Assembly: GCA_015060005.1 (NCBI GenBank)
Contig: SUZI01000012.1
Coordinates: 1-43,974, forward strand
Direction of reading: 5' to 3'
From: Rikenellaceae bacterium
GTDB lineage: Bacteria > Bacteroidota > Bacteroidia > Bacteroidales > Rikenellaceae
DNA length: 43,974 bases
The position numbers and the translations under genes were made by a program. The notes beneath the pieces are model-generated. The model was given only the letters and a program-made list of their open reading frames with translations, made no database searches and had not been told where the DNA came from. This document shows positions 6,132 to 13,897 of this stretch, piece by piece (position 1 is the stretch's first letter; each line of letters begins with the position of its first letter).

Positions 6132-8453
6132 ATGAAAAAGTTATTAGCAATGTTTGCCATTTTGGCAAGTATCGGATTTGTTGCTTGTAGCGACGATGAA
6201 GATCCACAGGTAGGCCCTACGGGCGATCCTGAACTTAAACTTACATCGGAGTCTGTAATGAACTTTGCTGCTGATGGCGGTAAGGGTACTATTACATACT
6301 CGTTGAAAAACAAGGTTGACGGTGTTGAGCCTACAGCAACTTGTGCTGCTGATTGGGTATCAGACCTGAAGATTGGTGCTGCTGTTACTTTTGCTGTTGC
6401 TGCCAACGAGACTGAGGATGCACGCGAGGCTGATATCGTGGTATCTTATGACGACCAAAGTTTCAAGGTAACTGTTAAGCAGGCTGGCGTAAAGGGCTTT
6501 GACTCTGATCTTGAGCTCTCTGTTCTCCAGGGACAGTACTACACTGACTTTGAGGAGTATGGCGTTTACAACTACAACATTTTCCTTTCGAAGAATGGTG
6601 TAACATTCACAAGCAACGGTGTTGGAGCAAAACCAGGTGATAATATCTACTCTTTGGACCTCTATTCTGACGTAGCTCCTGCTGATCCTATGAGCGTACC
6701 TGTTGGTACATACGCTTTTGATGCTTCGGATAGCTGCGAGGCGGGTACGATGGGTGCAGAGTATAGCTGGTATGCGGAGACAGACGCTAATGGTTCTGTT
6801 GTTGCTAATCCATCATTTACTGCAGGAACTGTTACAGTAAGCGAGGGCCGTATCGAGGCAACCCTTACATTGGAGGATGGTAGTGTTCACCACATAGTTT
6901 ACGAGGGCTCACTCGCACTTGAAGAGGAGGAGGTTGAGCCAACAGTATGGAGCAACCTTACAGCCGACGTTACATTCGAGGGCGTAGAGGTAACTGCTGA
7001 GGCTAGAAATTATGGCGACTACTATGAGGTTGGTATGGATAACTATACTATTAACATGCGTTCTGCTACACACGGTATGAACCTTGAGTTGCTTGTTCCA
7101 ACAGGTGCATCACTCGATGGCGAGTATGAGATTTTGGTTGGTACCCAGGTTGATCCTTCGAAGTACTATGCTCTTCCAGGTGATGTTGTTGAGGAGGATG
7201 GTCAGCTCTATATGGCATCTACTTGGTATTTGAACTCTACAACTTCTGAGAGAGCTCCTATCGTAGGTGGTACAATGACTATTGCAACAGCAGATGGTGT
7301 AACTACTTATACTGTTGATGTGGTAGATGACGCTGGTTTCAGCATTAAGGGTTCATTTGTTACACCTGCTGAGGCTGGTGGCGACACACCTTCAGAGTCA
7401 TTGAGCAACCTTACAGGTGATGTTGAGTTTATGGATGTGAATGCTGTCCAGCAGTTTACTGATTATGGTGACGTTTTTGAGATTGGTATGAACGTATTCC
7501 TTGGTCAGGCAGTGTCTGATTCTCACTCTATGACCTTCCAGCTTATCACTCCTGGTGATGCTGAGACTTTGGAGGGCGTATATGAGGTAGTGCCAGCAGA
7601 TGGTCAGTTAGATTCTACAAAGTATTATTTCTTCCCAGGCGGCACAAACACTTCTGGTCAAATCACTGCAACTTGGTATCTTAATCAGGAAACCGATGAG
7701 ATGGCTCCTATCGCAGGAGGTACTATCGAGATTCAGGTATGGGCAAGCGGCTACACATTCTATGATGTAAATGTTGTAGATGATGCGGGCAACACAATCA
7801 AGGGTACATTCCTCGCAGAGAATGTCGCTGAGGCTGGCGAGGGTGTAGAGCTCGACGTATATGACGGTATCGTTCAGTTTGAGGACTATGGTGATGACTA
7901 CGGCAACGGTATGAAGAATGTATGTATGTACCTGAATCCAAACGATGGTAATGGTATGTCGTTGATGATTGAGACCTTCATTCCACTCGATGCAGAGTCA
8001 GTAGTTGGTACATACAGCGTATATACAGACGAGACTGCAGCAACCGATTATGCGTTTGTTAGGGGTTCAGAGTTTGAGAGCTACGCATTGGGTTCTTGGG
8101 TTTTGAGTGTAACAGACTTTGAGATGGACGGAAATATCGCACTCTTCCTCGATGGAGGCACCTTCACAATCGAGCAGACGACAGACGGAGCTTACGTATT
8201 CACATTTGACTGCGTAGATGAGACTGGTAGCCCTATCACAGGTACTTACCACGGCTACGATCCTGCAGCAGGAGAGGCTTCATCGAAGGTTAAGCCACAG
8301 CTCTCTACTTTGAAGAACATCAAGCAGAAGAAGGCTGACAGCAAGATTGCACCTATGATGCAGCTGCAGCAGGTAGAGAAGATTCAGCAGACTAAGGAGC
8401 TTATGCCACTCGGAGTAAAGAGTGCAAAGCAGCGTACTTTGATTGTGAAGTAG
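6132..8453 (+). CDS. BACON-domain lipoprotein with four tandem modules and a basic tail
   Basis: A 773-residue protein. The ATG at 6132 is chosen because it begins the lipoprotein signal MKKLLAMFAILASIGFVAC (lipobox FVAC); the frame is open further upstream but without a signal. Residues 35-119 resemble a BACON domain (LTSES.MNF..DGG..., ADWVS, VTVKQAG). Four related beta-rich modules of about 140 residues follow (roughly 125-262, 272-411, 424-563, 570-710), each with a DYGDxYE(V/I)GM-like start, TWYL in the middle and VVDDAG..IKG(S/T)F near the end. The last 58 residues are Lys/Gln-rich, unlike the acidic body. BACON domains are often in glycan-binding proteins, so a surface glycan or mucin-binding role is possible but not shown. 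Confidence 0.78.
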   Translation: MKKLLAMFAILASIGFVACSDDEDPQVGPTGDPELKLTSESVMNFAADGGKGTITYSLKNKVDGVEPTATCAADWVSDLKIGAAVTFAVAANETEDAREADIVVSYDDQSFKVTVKQAGVKGFDSDLELSVLQGQYYTDFEEYGVYNYNIFLSKNGVTFTSNGVGAKPGDNIYSLDLYSDVAPADPMSVPVGTYAFDASDSCEAGTMGAEYSWYAETDANGSVVANPSFTAGTVTVSEGRIEATLTLEDGSVHHIVYEGSLALEEEEVEPTVWSNLTADVTFEGVEVTAEARNYGDYYEVGMDNYTINMRSATHGMNLELLVPTGASLDGEYEILVGTQVDPSKYYALPGDVVEEDGQLYMASTWYLNSTTSERAPIVGGTMTIATADGVTTYTVDVVDDAGFSIKGSFVTPAEAGGDTPSESLSNLTGDVEFMDVNAVQQFTDYGDVFEIGMNVFLGQAVSDSHSMTFQLITPGDAETLEGVYEVVPADGQLDSTKYYFFPGGTNTSGQITATWYLNQETDEMAPIAGGTIEIQVWASGYTFYDVNVVDDAGNTIKGTFLAENVAEAGEGVELDVYDGIVQFEDYGDDYGNGMKNVCMYLNPNDGNGMSLMIETFIPLDAESVVGTYSVYTDETAATDYAFVRGSEFESYALGSWVLSVTDFEMDGNIALFLDGGTFTIEQTTDGAYVFTFDCVDETGSPITGTYHGYDPAAGEASSKVKPQLSTLKNIKQKKADSKIAPMMQLQQVEKIQQTKELMPLGVKSAKQRTLIVK

Positions 8454-8474
8454 TCTGAAGGGCATAAAAAAGAT

Positions 8475-8507
8475 AAAGGGTTGGATATTAAATCCAACCC
8501 TTTTCTT
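8475..8507. terminator. Bidirectional terminator
   Basis: 9-bp stem GGGTTGGAT/ATCCAACCC (8478-8486, 8492-8500), flanked by A-rich sequence on the left and TTTTCTTT on the right. It can serve both the lipoprotein operon and the convergent Nfn operon. Confidence 0.8.
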
Positions 8508-8525
8508 TGTTGTGGGAGTTGCTCG

Positions 8526-8711
8526 TTAGTTGGCAGGAGCCCACTTGCAACGTACGGGAGAGATGATAGCTCCCTCGTCCTTCAGCTGCTTCATAGCCTT
8601 ATCAACATCCTTACGGTCGATACCGCTCAACTCTGCAATCTTACCTGCATTGAGAGGCTCACCAGCCTCCTTCATCACCTGCAATACTTTGTCCTTTGTC
8701 TCCATAGTCAT
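8526..8711 (-). CDS. Small winged-helix-like DNA-binding protein
   Basis: A 61-residue protein that is almost entirely one helix-turn-helix-like unit. Helix 1 is [12 protein letters not shown], followed by [11 protein letters not shown] and [17 protein letters not shown], then a short wing ending in [10 protein letters not shown]. The pattern is that of MarR/ArsR-like or archaeal-style winged helices without added domains. It lies 5 bp after the large Nfn-like subunit on the same strand and is the last gene of that operon. It may regulate the operon or act elsewhere; the target is unknown. A second ATG, two codons in (8705), is equally possible. Confidence 0.7.
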   Translation of the reverse strand: MTMETKDKVLQVMKEAGEPLNAGKIAELSGIDRKDVDKAMKQLKDEGAIISPVRCKWAPAN

Positions 8712-8716
8712 AAAAA

Positions 8717-10102
8717 TTATTTAGTTTTGATATACTCATCTATTGCTCGGGCAGCCTTACGTCCTGCACCCATAGCGAGGATGACAGTGGCAGCACCCGT
8801 AACAACATCACCACCTGCGAAGACCCCCTCGCGTGTGGTAGCACCATTCTCATCGGCAACAATACAGCCGCGACGGTTAGTTTCCAAGCCTGCGGTAGTC
8901 TGCTTGAGCAGTGGGTTAGGCGAGGTGCCAAGAGCCATAATAACGACATCGCACTCAACCTCAAAATCTGAGCCATCGACAACGACAGGTGAGCGACGAC
9001 CACTCTCATCGGGCTCGCCAAGCTCCATCCTCACACAAGAGATAGCCTTGACCCAGCCTCGCTCATCGCCAATGACACGTGTGGGGTTGGTGAGCATACG
9101 GAACTCGATGCCCTCCTCCTTGGCGTGGTGCACCTCCTCCTGACGTGCAGGGAGCTCAGTCTCGCTACGACGGTAGACGATAGTAGCCTCAGCACCCAGA
9201 CGCTTGGCAGTGCGGACAGCGTCCATAGCGACATTACCACCACCTACCACAACAACACGCTTGCCGACATAGATTGGGGTGTCGTAATCATCATCGAAGG
9301 CTCGCATCAGATTGGCACGCGTAAGGAACTCATTAGCCGAAACGACGCCATTGAGATTCTCACCCTCGATACCCATAAAACGTGGCAAGCCCGCACCCGA
9401 GCCGATGAAGACAGCATCGAAGCCCTCCTCGTCGAGAAGGCGGTCGATAGTGATAGTTCTGCCGACAACGACATCACACTCAAACTTAACGCCCATATTG
9501 CTCAGAGTAGCTATCTCGCGAGCAACAATCTTCTCCTTTGGTAGGCGGAACTCGGGGATACCATAGACTAAAACGCCTCCTACCTTATGCAGAGCCTCGA
9601 AAATGGTAACATCGTAGCCCCATTTAGCCAAATCGCTCGCACAAGCCAGACCCGCAGGACCGCTACCTACAACGGCAACCTTCCTGCCATTAGGCTCGGC
9701 GACAGCGACATCCTTAGCATTATGCTCCAGACTCCAGTCGCCGACAAAACGCTCCAGCTTACCGATAGCGACAGGCTCGGACTTAATGCCGACAATGCAA
9801 GAGCCCTCGCACTGTGTCTCCTGAGGACATACTCTGCCACAGATACTTGGCAGTGAGCTGTCGCGTGAGATGATAGATGATGCCTCGGCAAAATTGCCCT
9901 CTGCAACCTGGTGGATGAAGGCAGGGATATCGATGCCGACAGGGCAGGCAGCTACGCAGCGAGGATTCTTACATCCCAAGCAGCGAGAAGCCTCCAACAT
10001 AGCCTCCCCGGCGTCATAACCGAAGCATACCTCCTCAAAATTGGTGGCACGCAGCAGAGCATCCTGCTCGCGTACCTTGACGCGTGGTATCTTATTCGCC
10101 AT
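8717..10102 (-). CDS. NADPH-dependent oxidoreductase large subunit (GltD/SudA/NfnB-like)
   Basis: A 461-residue flavoprotein of the glutamate-synthase small-subunit family. The N-terminus has two cysteine clusters for [4Fe-4S] centres (Cys41, 44, 49, 53 in [14 protein letters not shown], and Cys88, 92, 98, 102). It is followed by a FAD dinucleotide fold (VVGSGPAG, from about residue 144) and an NADPH fold ([12 protein letters not shown], about 280). The start is ATG 10102: the frame is open further upstream, but that part overlaps the neighbouring gene and lacks family similarity. It overlaps the small-subunit gene by 11 bp. Paired with that subunit, this matches NfnAB/SudAB, which moves electrons among NADH, NADPH and ferredoxin. 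It is often annotated as gltA. No large glutamate synthase gene is present here. Confidence 0.88.
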   Translation of the reverse strand: MANKIPRVKVREQDALLRATNFEEVCFGYDAGEAMLEASRCLGCKNPRCVAACPVGIDIPAFIHQVAEGNFAEASSIISRDSSLPSICGRVCPQETQCEGSCIVGIKSEPVAIGKLERFVGDWSLEHNAKDVAVAEPNGRKVAVVGSGPAGLACASDLAKWGYDVTIFEALHKVGGVLVYGIPEFRLPKEKIVAREIATLSNMGVKFECDVVVGRTITIDRLLDEEGFDAVFIGSGAGLPRFMGIEGENLNGVVSANEFLTRANLMRAFDDDYDTPIYVGKRVVVVGGGNVAMDAVRTAKRLGAEATIVYRRSETELPARQEEVHHAKEEGIEFRMLTNPTRVIGDERGWVKAISCVRMELGEPDESGRRSPVVVDGSDFEVECDVVIMALGTSPNPLLKQTTAGLETNRRGCIVADENGATTREGVFAGGDVVTGAATVILAMGAGRKAARAIDEYIKTK

Positions 10103-10955
10103 AACACTTACACTTTTTATGTTTCTCATCAGCCTGCTGCTCAGCGGTGCGATACATCGACTGGCGACGCATAGCCTCATCGAAGTTGACCTGATGACCA
10201 TCGAACTCAGGTCCGTCGACACACGTAAAGAGTGTCTTGCCCCCAACACTCACACGACACGCACCACACATACCCGTACCATCGACCATAAGGGCGTTGA
10301 GCGACACAGTAGTATGGAGCTGATACTTGGCGGTGGTGAGACAGACAAATTTCATCATAATCATAGGGCCGATAGCTACGCACTCATCGTAGTGCTTGCC
10401 CTCGGCAGAGATGAGCTCATCAATCTTACCCGTAACCATACCCTTGAAGCCCTCGCTACCGTCGTCGGTGGCGATATAGAGGTTGGTGGCTACGCGTGCC
10501 ATCTCGGCAGTATAGATAAGCATAGAGGAGGTCTTGGCTCCTATGATGACATCGACCTTAGCACCGTGCTCGTGCAACCACTTGACCTGTGGGTAGACGG
10601 GTGCTGTGCCGACGCCTCCAGCGACAAAGAGGAAGTGGCATTGCTGCAACTCCTCGTCGCTCATCTTGATGAAGGCTGATGGGTTGCCCAGAGGGCCAAC
10701 GAAATCGGCAAGCGACTCGCCCTCAGCCATCTCACACATCTTGCGTGTAGAGGCTCCGATAGCCTGAACAACGATAGTAACAGAGCCGTCGCTCTTATCG
10801 AAATCGGCGATGGTAAGAGGTACTCGCTCGCCTCGCTCATCAACTCGCACGATGACAAACTGTCCCGGCAGGGCACTCTGTGCCACGCGTGGGGCTTCAA
10901 TACGTAGCAGATAGATGTTATCCGCTAATAATCGTTTCTCTAAAATCTTGAACAT
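10092..10955 (-). CDS. Ferredoxin-NADP reductase-like subunit (SudB/NfnA-like)
   Basis: A 287-residue member of the ferredoxin reductase/dihydroorotate dehydrogenase electron-transfer family. The N-terminal FAD-binding barrel has PGQFVIVR (about 30-37) and RVPLTI (44-49). The NAD-binding fold has FVAGGVGTAPVYP (110-122). A C-terminal [2Fe-2S] site has Cys230, Cys233 and Cys245 in DGTGMCGACR...TC. A His/Lys/Cys-rich tail ([10 protein letters not shown]) follows. It is the partner of the overlapping large subunit and together they form a heterodimeric soluble flavoprotein. The gene lies 19 bp after the DUF1573 gene and is probably cotranscribed with it. Confidence 0.88.
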   Translation of the reverse strand: MFKILEKRLLADNIYLLRIEAPRVAQSALPGQFVIVRVDERGERVPLTIADFDKSDGSVTIVVQAIGASTRKMCEMAEGESLADFVGPLGNPSAFIKMSDEELQQCHFLFVAGGVGTAPVYPQVKWLHEHGAKVDVIIGAKTSSMLIYTAEMARVATNLYIATDDGSEGFKGMVTGKIDELISAEGKHYDECVAIGPMIMMKFVCLTTAKYQLHTTVSLNALMVDGTGMCGACRVSVGGKTLFTCVDGPEFDGHQVNFDEAMRRQSMYRTAEQQADEKHKKCKCYGE

Positions 10956-10974
10956 ATCTCAATGTGATATTTCA

Positions 10975-12069
10975 CTATTTATCTACAACAATAGCCGTAA
11001 CACGTAGCGACTGCATAGGACGCACAACATCGTTGGTGATGATACGAATCCTCTCGGAGAAAGGTCCGAAGTCGCACGCACGGCTGTTGAATGTTACCTT
11101 CAACTTACGGCTCTCGCCTGCGGCAATCCTATCGCCCGCCTTAAGTGAGCACTCAACGACGCCCGAAGGGTATTCTATTGCCCTTATAATGAGGTCGCTG
11201 CCGCCCTCGTTACTGAAGGTAATAGAGTTGTCGCTCACCACTTGTGGGTGGTTTACCTCGGCGAATTTAATTATTTTTTTCGATAAAGTGAGCGAAGGAA
11301 GCGATATATCGTCAGCCATACGGTCAAAATGGTCGACAGCAATGACATTGGCACTGAGTCGAACACGCGACTCTGAGCCATTGATAACAATCTTGACGAC
11401 ATCGTTCAGCGTGCCATATATGCGGCTATGCTCGGGAACAGAGTATGCCATCTTCAGCTCGCCACTCTTGCCAGCCGAGAGGGTGGTGGGAGCTTCGATG
11501 GAGAAGAGTGTGCTGCTCTGCTCGGGGATAAATCGTAGGCTAACATCGCTATTGGAGGTGTTAATCCACTCGACAGTGTGCTCAACACTCTCGCCACGAC
11601 CGACATAAGAGAAGGCGTGAAAATTGGATGACAGCCTGACGCCACTGCCTATATCGAAAGGGTAGAGCTCTGCAATGCTCTTGGGGCGTGGGAGGACATT
11701 GCCCTTGATGACAAGTGTTATGTTTTTGCCATCGGCAGTCTCGACTACAACATTCTTGGAAAACCTGCCCGGACGCTCCATAGGGTCGTAGACGACATTG
11801 ATGACACCCTCGCCTCCAGCCTTGACAGGCTCGCGTGCGTAGTCGGGAGTGGTGCATCCGCAGTTGGCGGTAACACGCACTACGGTGAGAGGCTGCTTGG
11901 TGGGGTTGCGGAAGGTGAAAGCGTGCTGAACCTTGCCGCCATCCTCCTTAATGTCGCCGAAGTCCCACTCGGTATGCGAAAAAACGGGGCTCTGCTGAGC
12001 ATACACTCCCACAGAAAAAAGTGTTGCCAATAGTAAAAATACTATATTAGAATAAGGTAAAAGTCTCAT
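10975..12069 (-). CDS. DUF1573 domain secreted protein
   Basis: A 364-residue exported protein. The start at ATG 12069 gives MRLLPYSNIVFLLLATLFSVGVYAQ as signal peptide; an upstream in-frame start at 12123 would fall in the promoter. The mature N-terminus carries a DUF1573 domain with the hallmarks DFGDIKEDGGKVQHAFTFRN and VTANCGCTTPDY, ending in an Ig-like strand set. Two more Ig-like segments follow (about residues 130-225 and 240-364). DUF1573 proteins are common periplasmic or secreted proteins in Bacteroidetes with no settled function; the paired CGC cysteines are conserved in the family. It heads the operon that continues with the Nfn-like genes, although no functional link is obvious. 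Confidence 0.82.
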   Translation of the reverse strand: MRLLPYSNIVFLLLATLFSVGVYAQQSPVFSHTEWDFGDIKEDGGKVQHAFTFRNPTKQPLTVVRVTANCGCTTPDYAREPVKAGGEGVINVVYDPMERPGRFSKNVVVETADGKNITLVIKGNVLPRPKSIAELYPFDIGSGVRLSSNFHAFSYVGRGESVEHTVEWINTSNSDVSLRFIPEQSSTLFSIEAPTTLSAGKSGELKMAYSVPEHSRIYGTLNDVVKIVINGSESRVRLSANVIAVDHFDRMADDISLPSLTLSKKIIKFAEVNHPQVVSDNSITFSNEGGSDLIIRAIEYPSGVVECSLKAGDRIAAGESRKLKVTFNSRACDFGPFSERIRIITNDVVRPMQSLRVTAIVVDK

Positions 12070-12077
12070 AACAGCTA

Positions 12078-12110
12078 CAAAGATATATTTTTTTTGAAAA
12101 TTTCTTTCAA
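12078..12110 (-). promoter_or_regulatory. Promoter of the DUF1573-Nfn operon
   Basis: On the minus strand the -7 box TATCTTTG (12078-12085) is 8 bp from the ATG at 12069. A TTG (12108-12110) is 22 bp upstream, slightly long spacing. The very short leader supports the chosen start. Confidence 0.55.
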
Positions 12111-12114
12111 TTTT

Positions 12115-12146
12115 CTTGCACATTAAAAAAAACGCCCTTATATTTG
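12115..12146 (+). promoter_or_regulatory. Promoter of tRNA-Asn
   Basis: CTTG (12115-12118), 20-bp spacer and TATATTTG (12139-12146). It is back to back with the minus-strand promoter. Confidence 0.7.
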
Positions 12147-12181
12147 CACTCGCAAAAACGCAGAAGACGTTCTTACAAATT

Positions 12182-12255
12182 GCCTGAATAGCTCAGTTGG
12201 TTAGAGCACATGACTGTTAATCATGGGGTCCTAGGTTCAAGTCCTTGTTCAGGCG
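12182..12255 (+). tRNA. tRNA-Asn(GTT)
   Basis: A cloverleaf of 74 nt: acceptor GCCTGAA/TTCAGGC, D stem GCTC/GAGC, anticodon GTT at 12216-12218 in loop CTGTTAA, and discriminator G. The T stem CTAGG/CCTTG has one T-T mismatch, but the T loop TTCAAGT is normal. CCA is not encoded. Confidence 0.92.
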
Positions 12256-12338
12256 CATCGCGAGGGATGGAGCGATTGGTTGTCTGAGCAGAGAGTTTTT
12301 TAGAAAAACGTCAAAGCCTTTCAAAAATTGCACAAAGA

Positions 12339-12369
12339 TTTGCAGATAACAAAATTTTGCTTACCTTTG
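12339..12369 (+). promoter_or_regulatory. Promoter of tRNA-Val
   Basis: TTTG (12339-12342), 19-bp spacer and TACCTTTG (12362-12369), a full consensus match 20 bp before the tRNA. Confidence 0.8.
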
Positions 12370-12389
12370 CACCACCCAAGCAACAATCT

Positions 12390-12464
12390 GGGAGTTTAGC
12401 TCAGCTGGTTCAGAGCATCTGCCTTACAAGCAGAGGGTCGGCGGTTCGAATCCGTCAACTCCCA
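12390..12464 (+). tRNA. tRNA-Val(TAC)
   Basis: A cloverleaf of 75 nt: acceptor GGGAGTT/AACTCCC, D stem GCTC/GAGC, anticodon TAC at 12425-12427 in loop CTTACAA, T stem GGCGG/CCGTC with loop TTCGAAT, and discriminator A. CCA is not encoded. Its tail from base 12444 is repeated at 12693. Confidence 0.93.
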
Positions 12465-12565
12465 CAAAAACAAAAAGCGGTCGTTTACGATCGCTTTTTT
12501 GTTTTTGTGAATAATACCTACATTCCCTCCCCTCTGTCCCCTCCCTTTGACAAAGGGCGGGGCTT
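12444..12565 (+). repeat. tRNA-Val tail repeat, copy 1 (inside the functional tRNA)
   Basis: A 122-bp direct repeat from the T loop through the terminator to a G/C-rich palindrome (ccctttgacaaaggg). Copy 2 at 12693-12814 differs at three positions. Confidence 0.9.
12465..12508 (+). terminator. Terminator of tRNA-Val
   Basis: Inverted repeat: A-rich arm, stem agcggtcg/cgatcgct with loop ttta, then TTTTTT and a T-rich arm. The A-rich and T-rich arms extend the stem, so it can work in both directions. Confidence 0.85.
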
Positions 12566-12636
12566 GGTCGCAGACAGAGCCTGCCCAAGCTGTTTGCGGT
12601 GTGTTTGCGTTTTTTGGTGGAATTAGAGTTTAGAGC

Positions 12637-12692
12637 GGTTGCCGAAATAAAATATATTTGATTTCAAAGGTATTTCGGCTACGGCTGACGCC
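12637..12692 (+). repeat. Conserved 56-bp element preceding the duplicated tRNA-Val tail
   Basis: Second copy of the element at 2699-2755. It shares GGTTGCCGAAATAAA, ATTTCAAAGGTATTTCGGC and TACGGCT, and keeps both inverted repeats (GCCGAAATA/TATTTCGGC, and CGGC-tgac-GCCG). Like the other copy it runs straight into GTTCGAATCC of a repeated tRNA tail. The 71 bp before it (12566-12636) have no visible similarity to the equivalent stretch at the Pro locus. Confidence 0.85.
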
Positions 12693-12814
12693 GTTCGAAT
12701 CCGTCAACTCCCACAAAAACAAAAAGCGGTCGTTTACGATCGCTTTTTTGTTTTTGTAAATAATACCTACATTCCCTCCCCTCTGTCCCCGCCCTTTGTC
12801 AAAGGGCGGGGCTT
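12693..12814 (+). repeat. tRNA-Val tail repeat, copy 2 (tail and terminator only)
   Basis: Repeats 12444-12565, with the acceptor 3' half, terminator hairpin (12714-12757) and downstream sequence intact but no 5' tRNA half. It ends in a perfect 12-bp palindrome (12787-12811) with a one-base centre, CCCCGCCCTTTG-t-CAAAGGGCGGGG, followed by CTTTTAG. Confidence 0.88.
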
Positions 12815-12844
12815 TTAGTTTGAAACCACAATAAGATATACCAT

Positions 12845-12900
12845 AAAGCGGTCATTTTGATCGCTTTTTTGTTTTTGTGATTTATATACATATTCCCTCC
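12845..12900 (+). repeat. Third, diverged copy of the tRNA-Val terminator region
   Basis: Resembles the terminator and following bases of the tRNA-Val tail, up to ...ACATATTCCCTCC. The hairpin is kept although its bases changed (agcggtca/tgatcgct instead of agcggtcg/cgatcgct). No tRNA bases remain. This suggests an older round of the same duplication. Confidence 0.7.
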
Positions 12901-12916
12901 TAAATAACAATAATAA

Positions 12917-12960
12917 AAGGTAGATTCCCATCGCCTTGCAGAGCAAGTCGGGGAATGACG
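12917..12960. repeat. REP-like hairpin repeat, copy A
   Basis: A 44-bp imperfect palindrome with outer arms ATTCCC/GGGAAT and inner stem CTTGC-aga-GCAAG. It shares its outer sequence with copy B at 13168-13213 but has a different inner stem. Confidence 0.75.
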
Positions 12961-13167
12961 GGCTTGTGCAATTCAAAATTCAAAATTCAAAATTGAGAAA
13001 ATACCTTTTAGTAATGTGGGTAGTAAAAAAGCTACCCGCGTTATGGGGAGATGGGAGTTTAGGAAGGATAAAGGAAACTAAGGGCTATTAAGGGAAAATA
13101 AAGGATACTAAGGGATACTAAAGTCGCAATAAAAAATAGTTTTTACCTTTTAGTTTTTAGTTCGTAT
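12961..13167. other. Non-coding stretch with simple repeats
   Basis: Holds a short tandem repeat of AATTCAAA (about 12970-12993), a hairpin GGGTAG/CTACCC (about 13018-13037) and a degenerate AAGGATACTAAGGG-type repeat (about 13060-13125). No open frame of note and no promoter that I can support. Confidence 0.6.
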
Positions 13168-13213
13168 AAGGTAGATTCCCATCGCCTAACCTTTGGTTAG
13201 TCGGGGAATGACG
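13168..13213. repeat. REP-like hairpin repeat, copy B
   Basis: Same outer arms as copy A (ATTCCC...GGGAAT), but the inner stem is CTAACC-ttt-GGTTAG. The TAG at 13198-13200 inside it is the stop codon that closes the reading frame of the TlpA-like remnant upstream. Confidence 0.75.
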
Positions 13214-13290
13214 TTAATATAATTCCATATTTAATCGACAAGTTAATCGGTTTTAATTACGATATTGAGACTGTAGAGTCGTATATTGGC

Positions 13291-13824
13291 GTGCTAACTG
13301 ATAGTCAATCGCATAGCCTGCTCGGCGAACTGATGCAGATTAGATACGATATAGCCAAGTTGAACGGTGGAGCAGTGGGGAGTGAAGCGATGGACTTTTC
13401 GCTCCGCTCAGCTGATGGTAGGCAGGTTATGCTCGCGGAGTGTTTCGACAACGGTTATGTCTTGCTTGATTTCTGGGCAAGTTGGTGTGGTCCGTGTATA
13501 AAAGAAATACCGAAGTTGAGGAATCTACACGAAGAGTATGGCGATAAATTGAAAATTATTAGTATCTCGGTAGATAACGAAGCGACAGATTGGCGTAATG
13601 CTGTTGAGAAACAGCATCTCACTGATTGGCAGCAACTGAGGGTAGATTATCCTGTAGATGCTGAAAGTTATTACTTTGCGGAGCAGGCTGATATGTCGCA
13701 GGCTTACGGAATAGAGCAGATACCTTGCTTTATACTTATAGATAAAAATGGTATTATTGTAGGTCGTTGGTCGCACCTAACTCACGAGGTAGTAGACGAT
13801 ATCGTGAGCATTATAGGCAGATAA
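13291..13824 (+). CDS. TlpA-type thiol-disulfide oxidoreductase, 5'-truncated
   Basis: The C-terminal thioredoxin-like domain (about residues 30-177 from the GTG at 13291) has the redox motif WCGPC within LLDFWASWCGPCIKEIPKL, followed by the cis-Pro segment QIPCFILIDKNG. Family members in Bacteroidales are usually about 350-400 residues, with a signal peptide and an N-terminal DUF4369-like domain. Here the frame stays open upstream to 13201 and still reads like the middle of such a protein (PYLIDKLIGFNYDIETVES), but it then runs into a stop inside REP copy B, with no ATG and no signal peptide. I infer a gene remnant whose 5' half was lost at the REP junction. If expressed from GTG it would be cytoplasmic, which is unusual for TlpA proteins. 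Confidence 0.75.
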   Translation: MLTDSQSHSLLGELMQIRYDIAKLNGGAVGSEAMDFSLRSADGRQVMLAECFDNGYVLLDFWASWCGPCIKEIPKLRNLHEEYGDKLKIISISVDNEATDWRNAVEKQHLTDWQQLRVDYPVDAESYYFAEQADMSQAYGIEQIPCFILIDKNGIIVGRWSHLTHEVVDDIVSIIGR

Positions 13825-13897
13825 TGCTTAGATGTGCTATAAGAGGGTAGGGTGCCGAATATGCTGATTATATGTGGTAATGAGCCGTTAAATGCGA

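Noticed and set aside
8481..9143. A 220-codon plus-strand frame
   Set aside because: Antisense to the winged-helix and Nfn large-subunit genes, which have clear family motifs; the frame's product is Ser/Thr/Leu-rich and not protein-like.
8717..10102. Glutamate synthase small subunit as function
   Set aside because: The motif set fits GltD, but the adjacent overlapping partner is a SudB/NfnA-like reductase subunit and no large GltB is present, so an Nfn/Sud-type complex is the better reading.
10041..10679. A 212-codon plus-strand frame
   Set aside because: Antisense to the well-supported Nfn small-subunit gene.
12357..12626. An 89-codon frame across tRNA-Val
   Set aside because: It overlaps the tRNA, its terminator and the repeat; no protein similarity.
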